From Paralichthys olivaceus (Eukaryota > Chordata > Actinopteri > Pleuronectiformes > Paralichthyidae): DNA of 64,000 nucleotides. Under the pieces are notes generated by a model. That model ran no database searches and had not been told where the DNA came from. It saw nothing but the letters and a program-made list of their open reading frames with translations. A program made the position numbers and the translations under genes. Where the stretch lies: NCBI RefSeq assembly GCF_024713975.1, contig NC_091107.1, forward strand, positions 19,645,501 through 19,709,500. Direction: 5' to 3'. Below, piece by piece: positions 38,480-64,000 of the stretch; the first letter of the stretch is position 1; every line of letters begins with the position of its first letter.

Positions 38480-41400
38480 TTACATGTGATTGTGACTCTG
38501 CTCATGGCTCCAGAGACTAAAGGCCGTCTTGAAGGTCCTGTGACAGAGTTTACACATGTACTGCCTCTTAAACGTCAGGGCAGAGAGAGACGGTGCGTGG
38601 TAAAAGAGTGTGTCTGATTCCTGAGTGCCACCTGGATTCTCCATGCTGTCTGACCTTGACAGAGGGCTGTGGCTGCTGGGTTGCCGTTCTAGTTCGGGTC
38701 TCTTCGTCTTGCTCGCTGAGGAGCTGCAGGGCTCTGGGCTGCTGGACTCCTCGGCAAACTCTGCAGTAGCTGGTGCAGGCGGCTGCGTGGATTTCAACAC
38801 GGTGGCCTGCGGAGAGTGGCGCTCAGAGTTTTGAGGAGTCATGGGAGGGGAGGGGGACAGGGGCGAGGGGTGTCTATCGAACTCTTTGGCTCCAGGTTCG
38901 TTTGCAGTGGACATGTGGGACTGGAAGTGGCTCCAAAGGCGGAAGTTGGTCCTGAAGGCTTTGTTGCAGATGTGACAGATGAATGGTTTGATGTGGCAAA
39001 GCAGCTCCTGGTGTCGTTCCAGGTCTTTGCGAGAGCTGAAAAGATTTCCGCATTTCTCGCATGGCCACACACCAGGCTCCTCCGACCCACTTTTGGCAGC
39101 TTCTGTGTTTTCCATCTCACTCACAGCCTCCTCTAAAGGCTCCTCCTTCACCACCAGTTCGCCATGGTGACCCATGCTCAGGTCCTCAGGCACATAGGAT
39201 GATGAGTCTTCTGAATCATACATGTATGGCCCCGAGGAGTCACAATAACCAATGTTCTCTCTCGAGCTCCCAGTTGCGAGACGCTCATCACTGTAGTGCT
39301 CCTCTCTGAGCATTTCAGACGCCTCTTCACTGTTCTCCTCCTGCTTTAGGTGAATCTGGTCCTTCACCGTCATCATGTTGTGGTTGTGGACCTCCACCTG
39401 GTGGCGCCATATGCTGAAGGAGGATTTGAAGGTCCGCATACACTCCAGGCACGTCAGTTTCTTGTACTTACAGTGAGCCTCGTGGTCCCTCTTGACAGTT
39501 GGACTTGAGAATCGGAGGCCACAGTATGGACAAACAGTTGCATGTCGACAGCCCCTCTCATGATCACCCTGTTCAAAGAGTGACGACAGCTTCATATTAC
39601 AGAGTCTACAGGAGTAAACACCAGTGTCTGTGTTCTTCTGCTGAATGATCTCATCCTGTTCCTGGTAGAGGATGTTCTCACTTGCGGTGTCCTGGTCAGA
39701 TTTGTCTGTAGGATGTGTTCTTAAATGCTGTCTGTACTGAGACTGGAACACAAACACTTTCCCACAGTAAGGACATATGTAGCTGGGCCTCAATCTCTTC
39801 TTGTTAAGTACTGGAGATTGGAAACCCTGCTTATTCCTCTTTAACTTCCAAAGCAAAGCCTTCTTTATTTCTCTCTCGCGCACAATATCTATCAACTTCT
39901 TTTGAAATTTCTCATCCAGTACAGAGGAGCTGGAGGACGAGGCTGGGTTTTGTACGACACCATGCTGAGTTTGGCAGTGTGTCCACACTTTGAAGTTTGT
40001 ATGAAATCGCTTGTGGCAGATGTCGCAAGCATACGGCTTTTCGGGATTGTGATACATATTTACATGACGATGTAGTCCAGCACTAGACCTGAAAACTTTC
40101 AGACAGTTCCAGCATTTGAAAATCTTGTTGTGAGAAAGCTCTGCACTGTTCTCATTAGATTCACAGCTGACACTCTGAGGTACTGTTTCTGACATGTTCT
40201 CATCCGGTGGGAGGGCACGTTCTTTAAAAAATTTGTTCTTCTTAAAGGGATATCTTCTGTTGTCTGGCCTCTCCTTCCTTTTCCCCAGAGGATTGAAGTC
40301 TAGCCTGGATACTTGGTCATAGTTTGTTTGCAAGTCTTTAAGATTGACTGGCAAAGAATCTTCCACTGTGATCCGGATTATGTCCATGGGGTCGGCGAGT
40401 GGACTGCTTGGCTCAGCTTTCACACTGACTTCTCTTTCTACCTGAGTTTCTTCATCACACATGCTGGGGTACTTTGACCTGAGAACAGGAGGAGATGCTT
40501 GTTTTGAATTGCCATTTTGAGCAGATGTTTCTGGCCCACACACTTTTGAGGCCATTTTAACAACCGACTGTTCTCGATTCTGAAGCTCCTTCAGCTCCAG
40601 CGTGGGAGAGAAGACTGGAACGGGGCTGTCCATGGATAATGATCTTCGGAGGAGGCTTTTTATGAGTGGCCCGCTCCTGTCAATGGTCTGGCTTGGCTCA
40701 CTGGCCTGACCCTCAAAGGGCTCTTTGGTGTGGTAGTGCTGCTCCTGCTCCTTATTCTTCTCTTTAGTACCTGGGTCAGTGCCAGACTGCATCCTTGCAT
40801 GCTGCATTTCAACATCACTGAAAGAAACGGATGATGTCAGCTGAGGCCTAACAGATGTGATGTGTGATGACTTCCCTTTTAATATGGAGGAGTAAGGATT
40901 AGTGGACTTCCTCTCAGCAGCTTCTCTCTGATCAGCTGATTTCCTCCTGATGGATTCAGAGTTCCTGACTGATTCATGCAAGTTGTGTTCTGACAGTGGC
41001 TGAGCAGACTCTCGAGTCAAGTGGGGAGATAATGATCTCTCTGATGTTTTTCTCTGATAATTTGAGCGAGAGGGATGGGTGGTGTCATTCCGCACCCGAC
41101 ACACAATGACACTCCTTGTTTGGACATCATTCTCATCCCCTTCAGAGAACGAAAGCCTTTTTCTAGACACACAGTACGATGCATGGGGTCGTGCTGACAC
41201 AATGTTGGTGAGGAAAGGGATTCCAAGGCTGTAGCCCAGCTCTTGAATGGCTGCCAGGCTGCCTTTGTCCACAAAGAGTGAGGAGGAGTAAATGTAATTC
41301 AGAACCATCTCGAAGGCATCGGGCTCACAGAAGTCCAGGTTTACAACTTTCAGTGACTCTGCATCCATCCGTGTGAACAGGGACTGGAAATACTCACTGC

Positions 41401-41551
41401 TAGCAGCCAGAACACACTTATGGGCCTGGTACCTCTGGTCCGCCACGACCAGGACTACGTCGCACATCTGGCCCCGCAGTCGCTGCTCATTGAGAACCCC
41501 AAACACTGAGAGGGCATGGGAGGGGTTACTGTAATGCACTAGGCTCTCCAT
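38480..41551 (-). CDS. ZBTB21: ZBTB21 (ZNF295), BTB/POZ zinc-finger repressor, single coding exon
   Basis: An uninterrupted frame of 1023 codons. A nuclear transcriptional repressor that dimerises through its BTB domain and is reported to partner other ZBTB proteins. The BTB/POZ domain is at about residues 20-125 (MCDVVLVVADQRYQAHKCVL and FEMVLNYIYSSSL). Nine C2H2-type fingers follow in clusters: FKCWNC from residue 478 and YACDIC just after, YICPYC at 591, YSCRLC at 646 and the next finger (both ending in Cys rather than His), LTCLEC, WPCEKC at 829, FICHIC, and YMCKLC ending two residues before the stop. A TTCTTTCAG acceptor two bases before the ATG shows that the whole coding region is one exon preceded by a 5' UTR intron (41554-44019). 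Position next to C2CD2 and UMODL1 supports orthology to human ZBTB21. Human is slightly longer (about 1066 aa). Confidence 0.96.
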   Translation of the reverse strand: MESLVHYSNPSHALSVFGVLNEQRLRGQMCDVVLVVADQRYQAHKCVLAASSEYFQSLFTRMDAESLKVVNLDFCEPDAFEMVLNYIYSSSLFVDKGSLAAIQELGYSLGIPFLTNIVSARPHASYCVSRKRLSFSEGDENDVQTRSVIVCRVRNDTTHPSRSNYQRKTSERSLSPHLTRESAQPLSEHNLHESVRNSESIRRKSADQREAAERKSTNPYSSILKGKSSHITSVRPQLTSSVSFSDVEMQHARMQSGTDPGTKEKNKEQEQHYHTKEPFEGQASEPSQTIDRSGPLIKSLLRRSLSMDSPVPVFSPTLELKELQNREQSVVKMASKVCGPETSAQNGNSKQASPPVLRSKYPSMCDEETQVEREVSVKAEPSSPLADPMDIIRITVEDSLPVNLKDLQTNYDQVSRLDFNPLGKRKERPDNRRYPFKKNKFFKERALPPDENMSETVPQSVSCESNENSAELSHNKIFKCWNCLKVFRSSAGLHRHVNMYHNPEKPYACDICHKRFHTNFKVWTHCQTQHGVVQNPASSSSSSVLDEKFQKKLIDIVREREIKKALLWKLKRNKQGFQSPVLNKKRLRPSYICPYCGKVFVFQSQYRQHLRTHPTDKSDQDTASENILYQEQDEIIQQKNTDTGVYSCRLCNMKLSSLFEQGDHERGCRHATVCPYCGLRFSSPTVKRDHEAHCKYKKLTCLECMRTFKSSFSIWRHQVEVHNHNMMTVKDQIHLKQEENSEEASEMLREEHYSDERLATGSSRENIGYCDSSGPYMYDSEDSSSYVPEDLSMGHHGELVVKEEPLEEAVSEMENTEAAKSGSEEPGVWPCEKCGNLFSSRKDLERHQELLCHIKPFICHICNKAFRTNFRLWSHFQSHMSTANEPGAKEFDRHPSPLSPSPPMTPQNSERHSPQATVLKSTQPPAPATAEFAEESSSPEPCSSSASKTKRPELERQPSSHSPLSRSDSMENPGGTQESDTLFYHAPSLSALTFKRQYMCKLCHRTFKTAFSLWSHEQSHNHM

Positions 41552-41553
41552 GG

Positions 41554-44019
41554 CTGAAAGAAAAGGAAAAAAGTATTATAGTTTAATACAGGAATGGAAA
41601 TTCAAAGATTATCATTAAATTTGCACTTAACTGATTTGTGGTCAGTTTTCACAGAGACAAGCATCTCGAGATGATTAACTTGTGGAGCTGATCGGTCAAA
41701 CGTCAATAAAAATATTGGGGGAAAAACACTCCTTCCATGATCTTCACAATTAATAGATAAACAATCTGATGCTTATCTTTCCCAGAATAATGATAAGCTA
41801 TCATATCAGGTAGTATGATAAGTGACATCATGAAGAATTCACAACCAAATCTCAAAATTGCATCATGTATTAAAAGATACATTTTCCAGGTATCTCTACT
41901 ATGAGATGATAGAAAGGACCCAAAGCTCATATAGAACGAAAAATCACTTATCATATAGTAGGATAATGACATAATCATGACATCACAATGAAATCAGTAA
42001 ATGACTTCAAAAAGTGTAACAATGCATGATGACATCATATTTTGAAGTCAGAGAGGGATGTCGTATAGTGTAATAATTCATAATGACATCATTATGAAAT
42101 GACATTATTACAATATATTAAAAAATTGGGGTATAAACAGTGTGTGCATGTTGTATGCATTAATAATGAAAATAACTGCAAGCCCAAGCCTTACTGTTAA
42201 CACATGATGATCATCAATCATTATTTGATTCACTGACATTGTAAAGACTGTCATAATGAAACAGATTAAATTATATGTTATTGTTTGTACTGGATGTTGT
42301 TTATGATGATCACTAGAAGTCAGATGAACCTGTTTAATTACCACCACATTGTGCACAATGACTCACAAGTACATACACTGAGTATGTTTATGGGCCTTAC
42401 ATAAGGTTGGTAGTCAGAAAGCATGAAACTTGAGCGCTGTCAAATCAGCTTCGATAACTAATGCAGTAAGTTTACATTTAATGTAAAGGCTTTTCACCAA
42501 TGAAGATTGTGCAGTCGCCCCCAGAACTATCACATCCTGTTGACATTTGGCTTATTATTTTTAGAATATAGTACATACTAATATATACTTGAAACAGATC
42601 ATAAAGACTCCATAATATAATTATAATATATACTATTTAATATATGAATATATAAATAATATAAGTCACTTTCCTCTATATTCCTACAGCACCCTGATTA
42701 CCTAGACTTGTGTTAACTTATATTTTATTGAACAACATTATCTAGTACTTCTTTTGCTTGTTTCATATTTGTATCATACAATTGCTTATATTTTACATTT
42801 GCACACTTTCCTTTGAGAATATTTATAACAGGCACAATTTGATGATGACACCAACACGGTCATTATCATTCATTCTTTTCATTGCTTCAATATTACGGAT
42901 ATTACAGCAACATGCACCATGTTACCAGTTAAAGAGGTACACCTGACTAAAAGTCAGTCTAATGCAAAAGTCGTGCAATAACTCTTCTCCTTGAGGAACA
43001 TCATGATAATCTGGAGAGGAGTTTGTGGTGCGATGAGAACATCACTAAGTTGATAGGTAAGGTGATAAGAGAAATGGCATTAGATTCAGGTAAATAAGTA
43101 TACTTAATATACTGGTAATAGAACACGTTTGCATTAAACAATGACAACAATTTATTCAAACTGTTGCATCGGTTTGTACACAACACAAGTCACAACACTG
43201 CTGCGTCTGTAACATAGTCACAAACAGATATTACAAATGAGAGGCATCTGTGGAGTTGAAATGTACTTCTCTTTTCTGTTGTTTCACACATAAAGCACGT
43301 TTATTTTGAAAACTGTGACCGGAAGACACGTTGAGTGGAGCCACCGTGGCTCGGATAGGTTCATTCATTGAGCAGAACCCAACACGCAGCCTGTGGCCTC
43401 TTCGTGTCAGCTCGAGTCGCAGAGCACCAGTGATGTTGAGCCGCGTCAGATATGAGGAAGTCGAGTCAGGCTTTCAGCATTAGATCATCCATGAGACGTG
43501 GCTCCATTTCTCAGGACAGAATAACTTCTCCAGCCGAGATGTGTGCGGTCAGGTCGGAGACCAAGCCCGGGGTATTGAGAGCCGCCTCTCTGCCTTCACG
43601 TTACGACGCACAGTGTTGATCGAGAACGGGGAAAAGTTGAGCGCGGTTCCCCGGTGAGCTCCGCGGTGATCCAGGAATGAAAACACGGCGCGGTGCCGAC
43701 CGACTGCGGCCGCACAGAGGAGCTGTTGCGGGGTGGGGAGGGAGGGGTGGTGGAGGGGGGGGGGAGTGAATTAGCCGCTAAGCCCCTGCTGGAAGTGGAG
43801 GTTTCTCTCCAGGTTGTTTGGGTTTGTTCCGTGTGTTGCGTCCCTGCCGCGGCTCCGTCGCTGACTAACAGGTTGCGTGTGCTCGGGTTTACCAAGCAGC
43901 GCTACCCCCCCTCCAGTTACGTCAGGGAGGAAAAGGAAAGAAGCTGGTTCTTATCAGCGCTCCGTCAGCTGCGCTCCCCGCTGCGCTCCCCGCAAGTTTC
44001 CCAGTGTGTCCGCACTTAC
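41554..44019 (-). other. ZBTB21 5' UTR intron
   Basis: The donor is CAGG|GTAAGTG (exon ends at 44020) and the acceptor TTCTTTCAG (41556-41554) lies two bases before the start codon. Apart from the TGACATCA repeats, the sequence to about 43300 is AT-rich and shows no gene. From 43300 on it becomes CpG-rich. Confidence 0.7.
41823..42091. repeat. Degenerate repeats carrying four TGACATCA motifs
   Basis: TGACATCA occurs exactly at 41823, 41978, 42030 and 42084 in the ZBTB21 5' intron, with near matches TGACATAA and TGACTTCA between them. Each sits in related AT-rich sequence (tatcatat, then a tatagt motif, then ataatgacat), so this looks like a decayed tandem repeat. The motif resembles CRE/AP-1 half-related sites. 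Confidence 0.5.
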
Positions 44020-44240
44020 CCTGCACGTCGTGGACACGCTCTCTCCTCCGCACCGCCGCCACTTTCTTCACTGTTGTGTCGCTTTCTGCGCACTGGTCGT
44101 GATTCCATCCATCTTGAATTTGACGTCATCCCACACCAGGGATGAGGTCATCGCAAAGAACGCTCGTCACGTGCGCCGCGCTGTGATAGGCTGCTCGGGG
44201 GGAGCAGGAGGCGGGACTAAGGGAGAAGTCGACGCCGAGG
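43400..44240 (-). promoter_or_regulatory. ZBTB21 CpG island, first exon and promoter
   Basis: Strongly CpG-rich. The non-coding first exon ends at 44020. Just upstream on the minus strand are a full palindromic CRE, TGACGTCA (44121-44128), and an E-box, CACGTG (44168-44173). Long open frames on the plus strand here (43693-44145, 43877-44257) are compositional and show no domain. Confidence 0.65.
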
Positions 44241-45904
44241 CTCATTTAAAGGGATAGGTCATGTTTTTGATCTAAACTGTCACTCATCTGTTTTTCACCA
44301 ACCTGTTTGTGCTGGGAAATGGAAACTGATTAAATTGTGAAAAGTTGTATAACGTTGTCCTCATTTCTGCAACACATCAAAGTAATAGGAAGTTTATAAC
44401 TATGTATTTGTTAAATCACATGTGACAGTTTAATGAATACTTATCATTGTGCTTTCTATTTTAGTTATGTGCTTGTTTTTAACGATTTGTATCCTTTTTT
44501 AAATGATTGATTATTGTGTATGATATTATTCTATACAAATACATTTGCCTCATAAGTATCTTATACACACACACACACATCCATCCATCCAATGCTGCTT
44601 TATTCATTATCATAGTAATCTCTCTATCTGGCTATATGTACATATACATGTATATATATATATAAATAATGAATGAAACTTATTAGGTGTGTGACTGAAT
44701 GGAAGTCATTCTAGCATGGCGGTGGATATGTGTCATTATTGGCATCCAGTGGGGATTCGTTGCCATGTTTATTTGGCCTACAGGTCTCGTCCTGCAGCCA
44801 GTGTTGTTATCAGTACCTGGCAACAGTCTTGTGACCCAGTCAGCTGCAGCACTTTCATTGAATGCACCGCCCCTCATAATCTTGATTTTCATAGAACATT
44901 TCATTCTATGTTTTTGTGTGAAACCATTTCATGTGTTCTGACCTTAGATGACTTCTGCCTGTAGCCCTGTACCTTCCTACATCGACATGTTCCAGTGCAC
45001 CAGCTTGTGCCCAGTCACCATGGCACACCCAAGTATAATTAGACACATTTTCACACCTCATTGCTATTGAATTACTCAGTGATTATACTAATCACTGCTG
45101 TTGGATACAAATATGCATGAAACAGATTACAGAATGTAGAGGAACTGTTTTATTTAATCAAACACACACATAGGATAACATACATTGATGATGATGTGAC
45201 GACAGAATCTTGATCTTTTTTTAGAACACATCTCTGACAGACTAAGCCTCCTGCTGCTCCTTGATATCATGAGAATGAAGACATGTGGGAAAATGGCAGG
45301 GAAGTTCTCACTCCTCCTTACTTGACATTAATGGCTGACACAGGCTGTTAGTGCCAGCAGCATAGCGAGCACTGCCATGGTTACCTGTGTGGAAACCAAG
45401 TCATTAGGGACTTTGACTCCTCCCATCCCTCATCTCTGTCTCCCTAGCATCATAAACATGTTTACTGACCCAAATACTGCCAAAAATATGTAAAATGACA
45501 ACTAATTCCTACTACAAAAGAGAAAAAAGGCATTTTAATTTGTAAAAATCATGTGAACCAAAGGCTTTTTCATCCTGTGATATACACACTCACTTGTCAT
45601 TGAAATTATGGCAATGTGAATGTGAAATTGTTTAAGGGCTTGTAAAATGCAAAATGAATGCAATTTCAATACAAATAGATAAAGTAACTCCAGTTATTCA
45701 TACTCATCTAATACTTACCCACTGGCTGCCATGATTTTGTTGTCCGTCAGGGACTGATGGTGCAGCGAGGGGAGGAGGAATACAGAGCCACAGAGGATTC
45801 GGTCTTTGAATACACCCTGAACAGTTAGTTAGCATCATCTCATAGAGAAACATGCACGTACAATGTGGTCGTTAAATATAGGTTTGAGATTCTGATCTGT
45901 GAAA
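44241..45904. other. Intergenic stretch between ZBTB21 and UMODL1
   Basis: Divergent upstream regions of ZBTB21 (minus) and UMODL1 (plus). AT-rich with short (AC)n and (TA)n runs near 44570 and 44650. No coding exon is supported. The UMODL1 promoter must be near the right end, but no TATA box or CpG island is evident. Confidence 0.5.
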
Positions 45905-60638
<14,734 letters not shown>

Positions 60639-60758
60639 ATCACAGAAGTAAACCACTCTCAATAACTTACTTTACTGTATCGTCTCCACTAGATGCCACT
60701 GTTTGGCAGTTCTCACATTAGTTCTGATTAAAATATGACAAATCTTTGCACATGGGAA

Positions 60759-60768
60759 AATAAATAAA
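60759..60768 (+). terminator. UMODL1 polyadenylation signals (overlapping AATAAA pair)
   Basis: Two overlapping AATAAA hexamers (60759 and 60763), about 120 bp after the stop codon. A further AATAAA at 61206-61211 could give a longer 3' UTR. Confidence 0.55.
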
Positions 60769-61727
60769 AAAGTACAGATGATGTTAATATTTACCTGCCC
60801 ACTTTATATAATAATATATATATTAAAATATATTAAATCATAGAAGTTGTTGTTAGTTTTACACTGAAATGTCAAATATAGAGAAAATGAATATTTTAAA
60901 ATGTATTTGTAACATATTTCAAAAATGTTTTAGAAGCAACAGATATGCTGATGGAGTTACAATCAGAAAAGTGAAAACAGACATATGATGTAATGACCAT
61001 ATAAATATATGTGACTATATATAACTGCTACATATCTACAGTATGTATAAATGATCATCTTCATGTAGTCCAATATCCTTACACCATGAACATTTCATTT
61101 TAGCTGCTATTTTCTTTTCACCATCACACGTTCAGTGAACTGTTTGTAATCCGTCTGAAATATTTATTCTGTTCTTACTGGAACAGACATTATTTGTGCT
61201 GTGATAATAAACATGTTCTGTATGAACGCAGACACTTGGTGTCGCTGCTGGTTCACTTCTTCAGCTCTACTATTCAATGCAAAATGGCTCCCATGATTCA
61301 CAGAGACATGTTTACAGTGTTTACAGGAGACAGGAGAAGGTACTGATTCAGGACGTAGTTTAGATTAGAGCAGAGGTTTGATTCCCATACATACATGTAT
61401 GTTTTGGTTGAGATGAAAGGGAATAGAGATGTTATGTTCTGTCTTTGATGAGATGAGTGGTTTAGAAAATCTCCTGTATGTCTTTCTCAGTTAAAGCTAT
61501 GGAGGGATCCCCCCCCCCTTCAATTCCCACAATCCCATGTTGTTGACTACAGGATCATAGATGCAGCTCCTCAACGTGGAGGGAGGTGAATACTAAACAG
61601 CAGAGGCTTTCACTTTTGAGAGGGGGGGTCCCTGGAGACCGGTGGCGAAGGACAGCTTACAACCATCTGGAGGGCTGCGCACGCCCCACCTCCTAATTAA
61701 CCCATTCTGATCCACTCTCGGAGGCTT

Positions 61728-61749
61728 GGCAACCTGTCTCTATGGCAAC
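61728..61749 (+). promoter_or_regulatory. Candidate RFX X-box with extra half-site
   Basis: GTCTCTATGGCAAC (61736-61749) has the intact right half (GGCAAC) and a near-match left half of the RFX X-box. A second GGCAAC half-site is at 61728-61733, and a TAATTA homeodomain core lies about 35 bp upstream. Enhancer activity is inference. Confidence 0.4.
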
Positions 61750-62768
61750 GGCCCCAGTGCAGGGATGGAAGGAATAATGGATGGAAGGAGGTAGGGAGGG
61801 CATCAGCGATCAAAGTGGAGGGAAAGAGCGGGGAACCATTTCAGTTCAAATGCTTGAAATCTGCAGAAATGGGATGTTACTATTAATACAAAACAAATTG
61901 CGTGTTCCTACTCATGTTTGGCTGTAATGTGCAGATGCATGATCATTTATAGCTCCACAAACATGTGCACACATTGGTCACAATGAACAACGACCCCCAT
62001 TGTTAAATACAGAAATCTGACGTCTGGGGAGCGATTCCAGAATTGATAAATCAGACCAGGGGATCAGCAGGGTGCACTGGAGGAGAAATGAGCTTTGAGA
62101 CACGTCCATATTCTGGAAAGCGGCAGAGCCACATTCCCTCATAATGGCTGCAACGTGATGTATGTGTCCACAGGTTACCTCTTACCTCCCCCTCTTCCTC
62201 ACATCCGTCTCCGTTCATCCAGGTCACAGGGCGTCTCTGAGACACAGTCATTCATCACAGTTTATGCCCTTTGTGTGTGTGTGTGTATTATGTGTGTGTG
62301 CAGGATGTGCAGGGATCTCCAAAGGTTTTCACTAACACTAAAAGATATTTTACAGGCCTCTCTACCTCCTGGACAATTGTAAATCACTGGCAGGGTCCGA
62401 AAGTTATTTAGTTAGTTGTGTGGGGTTTTTAAAGACTCAATGATACCTTTAGTGACATTTTGATGAAGACAAAACAAAAAGAGACAATTTAGGCCATTTG
62501 TCATTGTGTCTATTTTTCTTTCAACTGGCACCAAATTAATTATTTCCCCGAACTTCAACACTGAGAAAATGTAACCAACCTAAAGGTAGTTTACTGGTAA
62601 TGAAATAAAATAAGCAATCACCTCCTTTCCTTCCACCTTACTGTCCATGTCATGAAGCAGAACTGTGTCAGTAGACCTCGTGGTACAGACGCTCCCTCTG
62701 GAACAGAATAGTACACACACTGTAACCCAACAGTAGTAATGGTGGGGAGCTCTCTGAGCACAGTTTTA

Positions 62769-62802
62769 AATTGTGCGTTTGCTCGTCTGCAAACGCACAA
62801 TT
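62769..62802. repeat. Perfect hairpin, 14-bp arms, 6-nt loop
   Basis: AATTGTGCGTTTGC (62769-62782) pairs exactly with GCAAACGCACAATT (62789-62802) around the loop TCGTCT. No flanking pairing extends the stem, so it is not a typical pre-miRNA. Confidence 0.85.
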
Positions 62803-62883
62803 ACATGAATCCCAGAAATGTTCAGCACCAGAGCGTGTTGTGTTGAGACGTCACTGATGCAGGGGGCTGGTGCAGCTATATGT

Positions 62884-62928
62884 TGTGTGTACTGTGTGTG
62901 TGTGCGTGTGTGTGTGTGTGTGAGAGAG
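62884..62928 (+). repeat. (TG)n imperfect microsatellite
   Basis: TG repeat with an ACTG and a CG interruption, followed by a short (GA)n run. Confidence 0.9.
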
Positions 62929-63248
62929 ATTGTGAGGAGAGTTATTTATAGTGTCATTTACTGTTTGCTACAAAGCAAACAGCAGCATTGAGAGCAGGGC
63001 AGCTTAATGAGGAGTAAAACGAACAGCGACAAGGAAACAGCTTCTTTCCACTGAAGCCTCAAACCAGCTGATTTATTGAGGTCCGGTTTCTTCATCCCTC
63101 GTTCGCCCTTACATCCTGGCATATAGAACAATTAAATATGAGAGCCTGCATTAACAAAGCATCTAAAACGATTTCCAATAATTGCCTCTATTTATGCAGC
63201 TGTGTCTCAATTCATGGGCTTCATCTGTTGGAAGCTGGGACGACTGAA

Positions 63249-63250
<2 letters not shown>

Positions 63251-63339
<89 letters not shown>
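63251..63339 (+). repeat. (CA)n microsatellite, 89 bp
   Basis: Uninterrupted CA repeat; the longest pure dinucleotide array in the window. Confidence 0.97.
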
Positions 63340-63342
<3 letters not shown>

Positions 63343-64000
63343 CTTCTTGTCCAGACTGTGTTGAAAGGTTCAGGGCATTGTCCAGTCTGCCAGTCATTTT
63401 ATTTTGAAATATCAGTTTGCTATCTGATATAAAAAGTCTCTGCCAAAGTTCACAGTCTAATCTTTAGGGAGCCTGATCCAAAACCAACAAATGACACATG
63501 TACTGTATTCATATGTGGATGTGTTTTATCTATATATGACAAAAAACAAGTTTAACTCTAATTCACCCTAAGCAATATTCACATAAATAAATAGGACAAA
63601 ATCTGAGACTTTAATGATTAATAAACACTAACACACTAACACAGTTTTCACTGACTCATGGTTTAAAGGAAATTAGCTTCTTCCCAAAACTGCCAAATCA
63701 TCAGCCACTAGTTCCTCTCAGGCATTCATCAATTTTTTCTTATATTCAGTGGTATGGAATAAAACCAATAAACAGACTTTGATGTGTAAAATCAGTGGAG
63801 TTCCTCTTTATGATGTTAAAAATGTAATACTACTAAACGTCTTACACGATGTACACAAGATGTAATCCATTCTCAGTGTACTTGGACTGTCCACACTTGT
63901 ATATGTCACATACTGAATTTACGACTGGCTTCTAAACTGCTGCAAAATCCCACTCATGTACTTTGATTTGTTGGTATACCCATTAGCTTTGTCCTAAAGC

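Larger units (their letters stand above)
61212..64000. other. Non-coding region downstream of UMODL1
   Basis: No coding exon is recognised. It holds CA/TG microsatellites, a perfect hairpin and a GC-richer stretch at 61640-61800 that includes an RFX-type site. All open frames here are short and lack domains. Confidence 0.55.

Noticed and set aside
43693-44257. Plus-strand frames of 150 and 126 codons in the ZBTB21 CpG island
   Set aside because: Overlapping frames with compositional bias, no domain, no splice partner; they lie antisense to the inferred ZBTB21 first exon.
62820-62860. Possible REST/RE1 site (ttcagcaccagag)
   Set aside because: Only the left half-site matches; the right half (GGACAG) is missing at the normal spacing.

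Overview
The window is vertebrate nuclear DNA, almost certainly from a ray-finned (percomorph-like) fish. It holds split genes with GT-AG introns, CpG-rich promoters, long (CA)n and (TATC)n microsatellites, and several small non-autonomous DNA-transposon families of fish type. There is no bacterial, viral or CRISPR content.

Five protein-coding genes were reconstructed exon by exon, with reading frame kept across every junction. From left to right they are PRDM15 (minus, 23 coding exons, 1105 aa), C2CD2 (minus, 13 coding exons, 670 aa), ATG101 (plus, 2 coding exons, 218 aa), ZBTB21/ZNF295 (minus, one coding exon, 1023 aa) and UMODL1 (plus, 17 coding exons, 1291 aa). The order and orientation of PRDM15, C2CD2, ZBTB21 and UMODL1 match human 21q22.3 as I remember it. 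ATG101, which is on chromosome 12 in human, is the extra gene, and it sits head to head with C2CD2.

Layout: 1-808 is the PRDM15 3' flank; 809-14650 is PRDM15 and its CpG-rich promoter with a ZNF143/THAP11-type site; 14.65-18.4 kb is a gene-poor stretch that probably includes the C2CD2 3' UTR; 18.4-32.8 kb is C2CD2; 32.8-33.9 kb is the shared C2CD2/ATG101 promoter; 33.9-35.0 kb is ATG101; 36.5-44.2 kb is ZBTB21 with a long 3' UTR, one 5' intron and a CpG-rich promoter carrying a CRE and an E-box; 45.9-60.8 kb is UMODL1; 61.2-64 kb is non-coding, with a candidate RFX-type element. The genes do not form a pathway: two are zinc-finger regulators, one is a lipid-transfer membrane protein, one is an autophagy-initiation subunit and one is a ZP-domain membrane protein.

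I found no sign of a new multi-gene system. The less ordinary items are a GC-AG intron in PRDM15, a five-copy MITE family with TTAA ends (one copy stops about 10 bp from a C2CD2 splice donor), a 146-nt imperfect hairpin in a UMODL1 intron, three short perfect hairpins with 6-nt loops, the repetitive Thr-rich UMODL1 exon, and the ATG101 insertion into the synteny block. No database search was possible; family names rest on recognition of the protein sequences.
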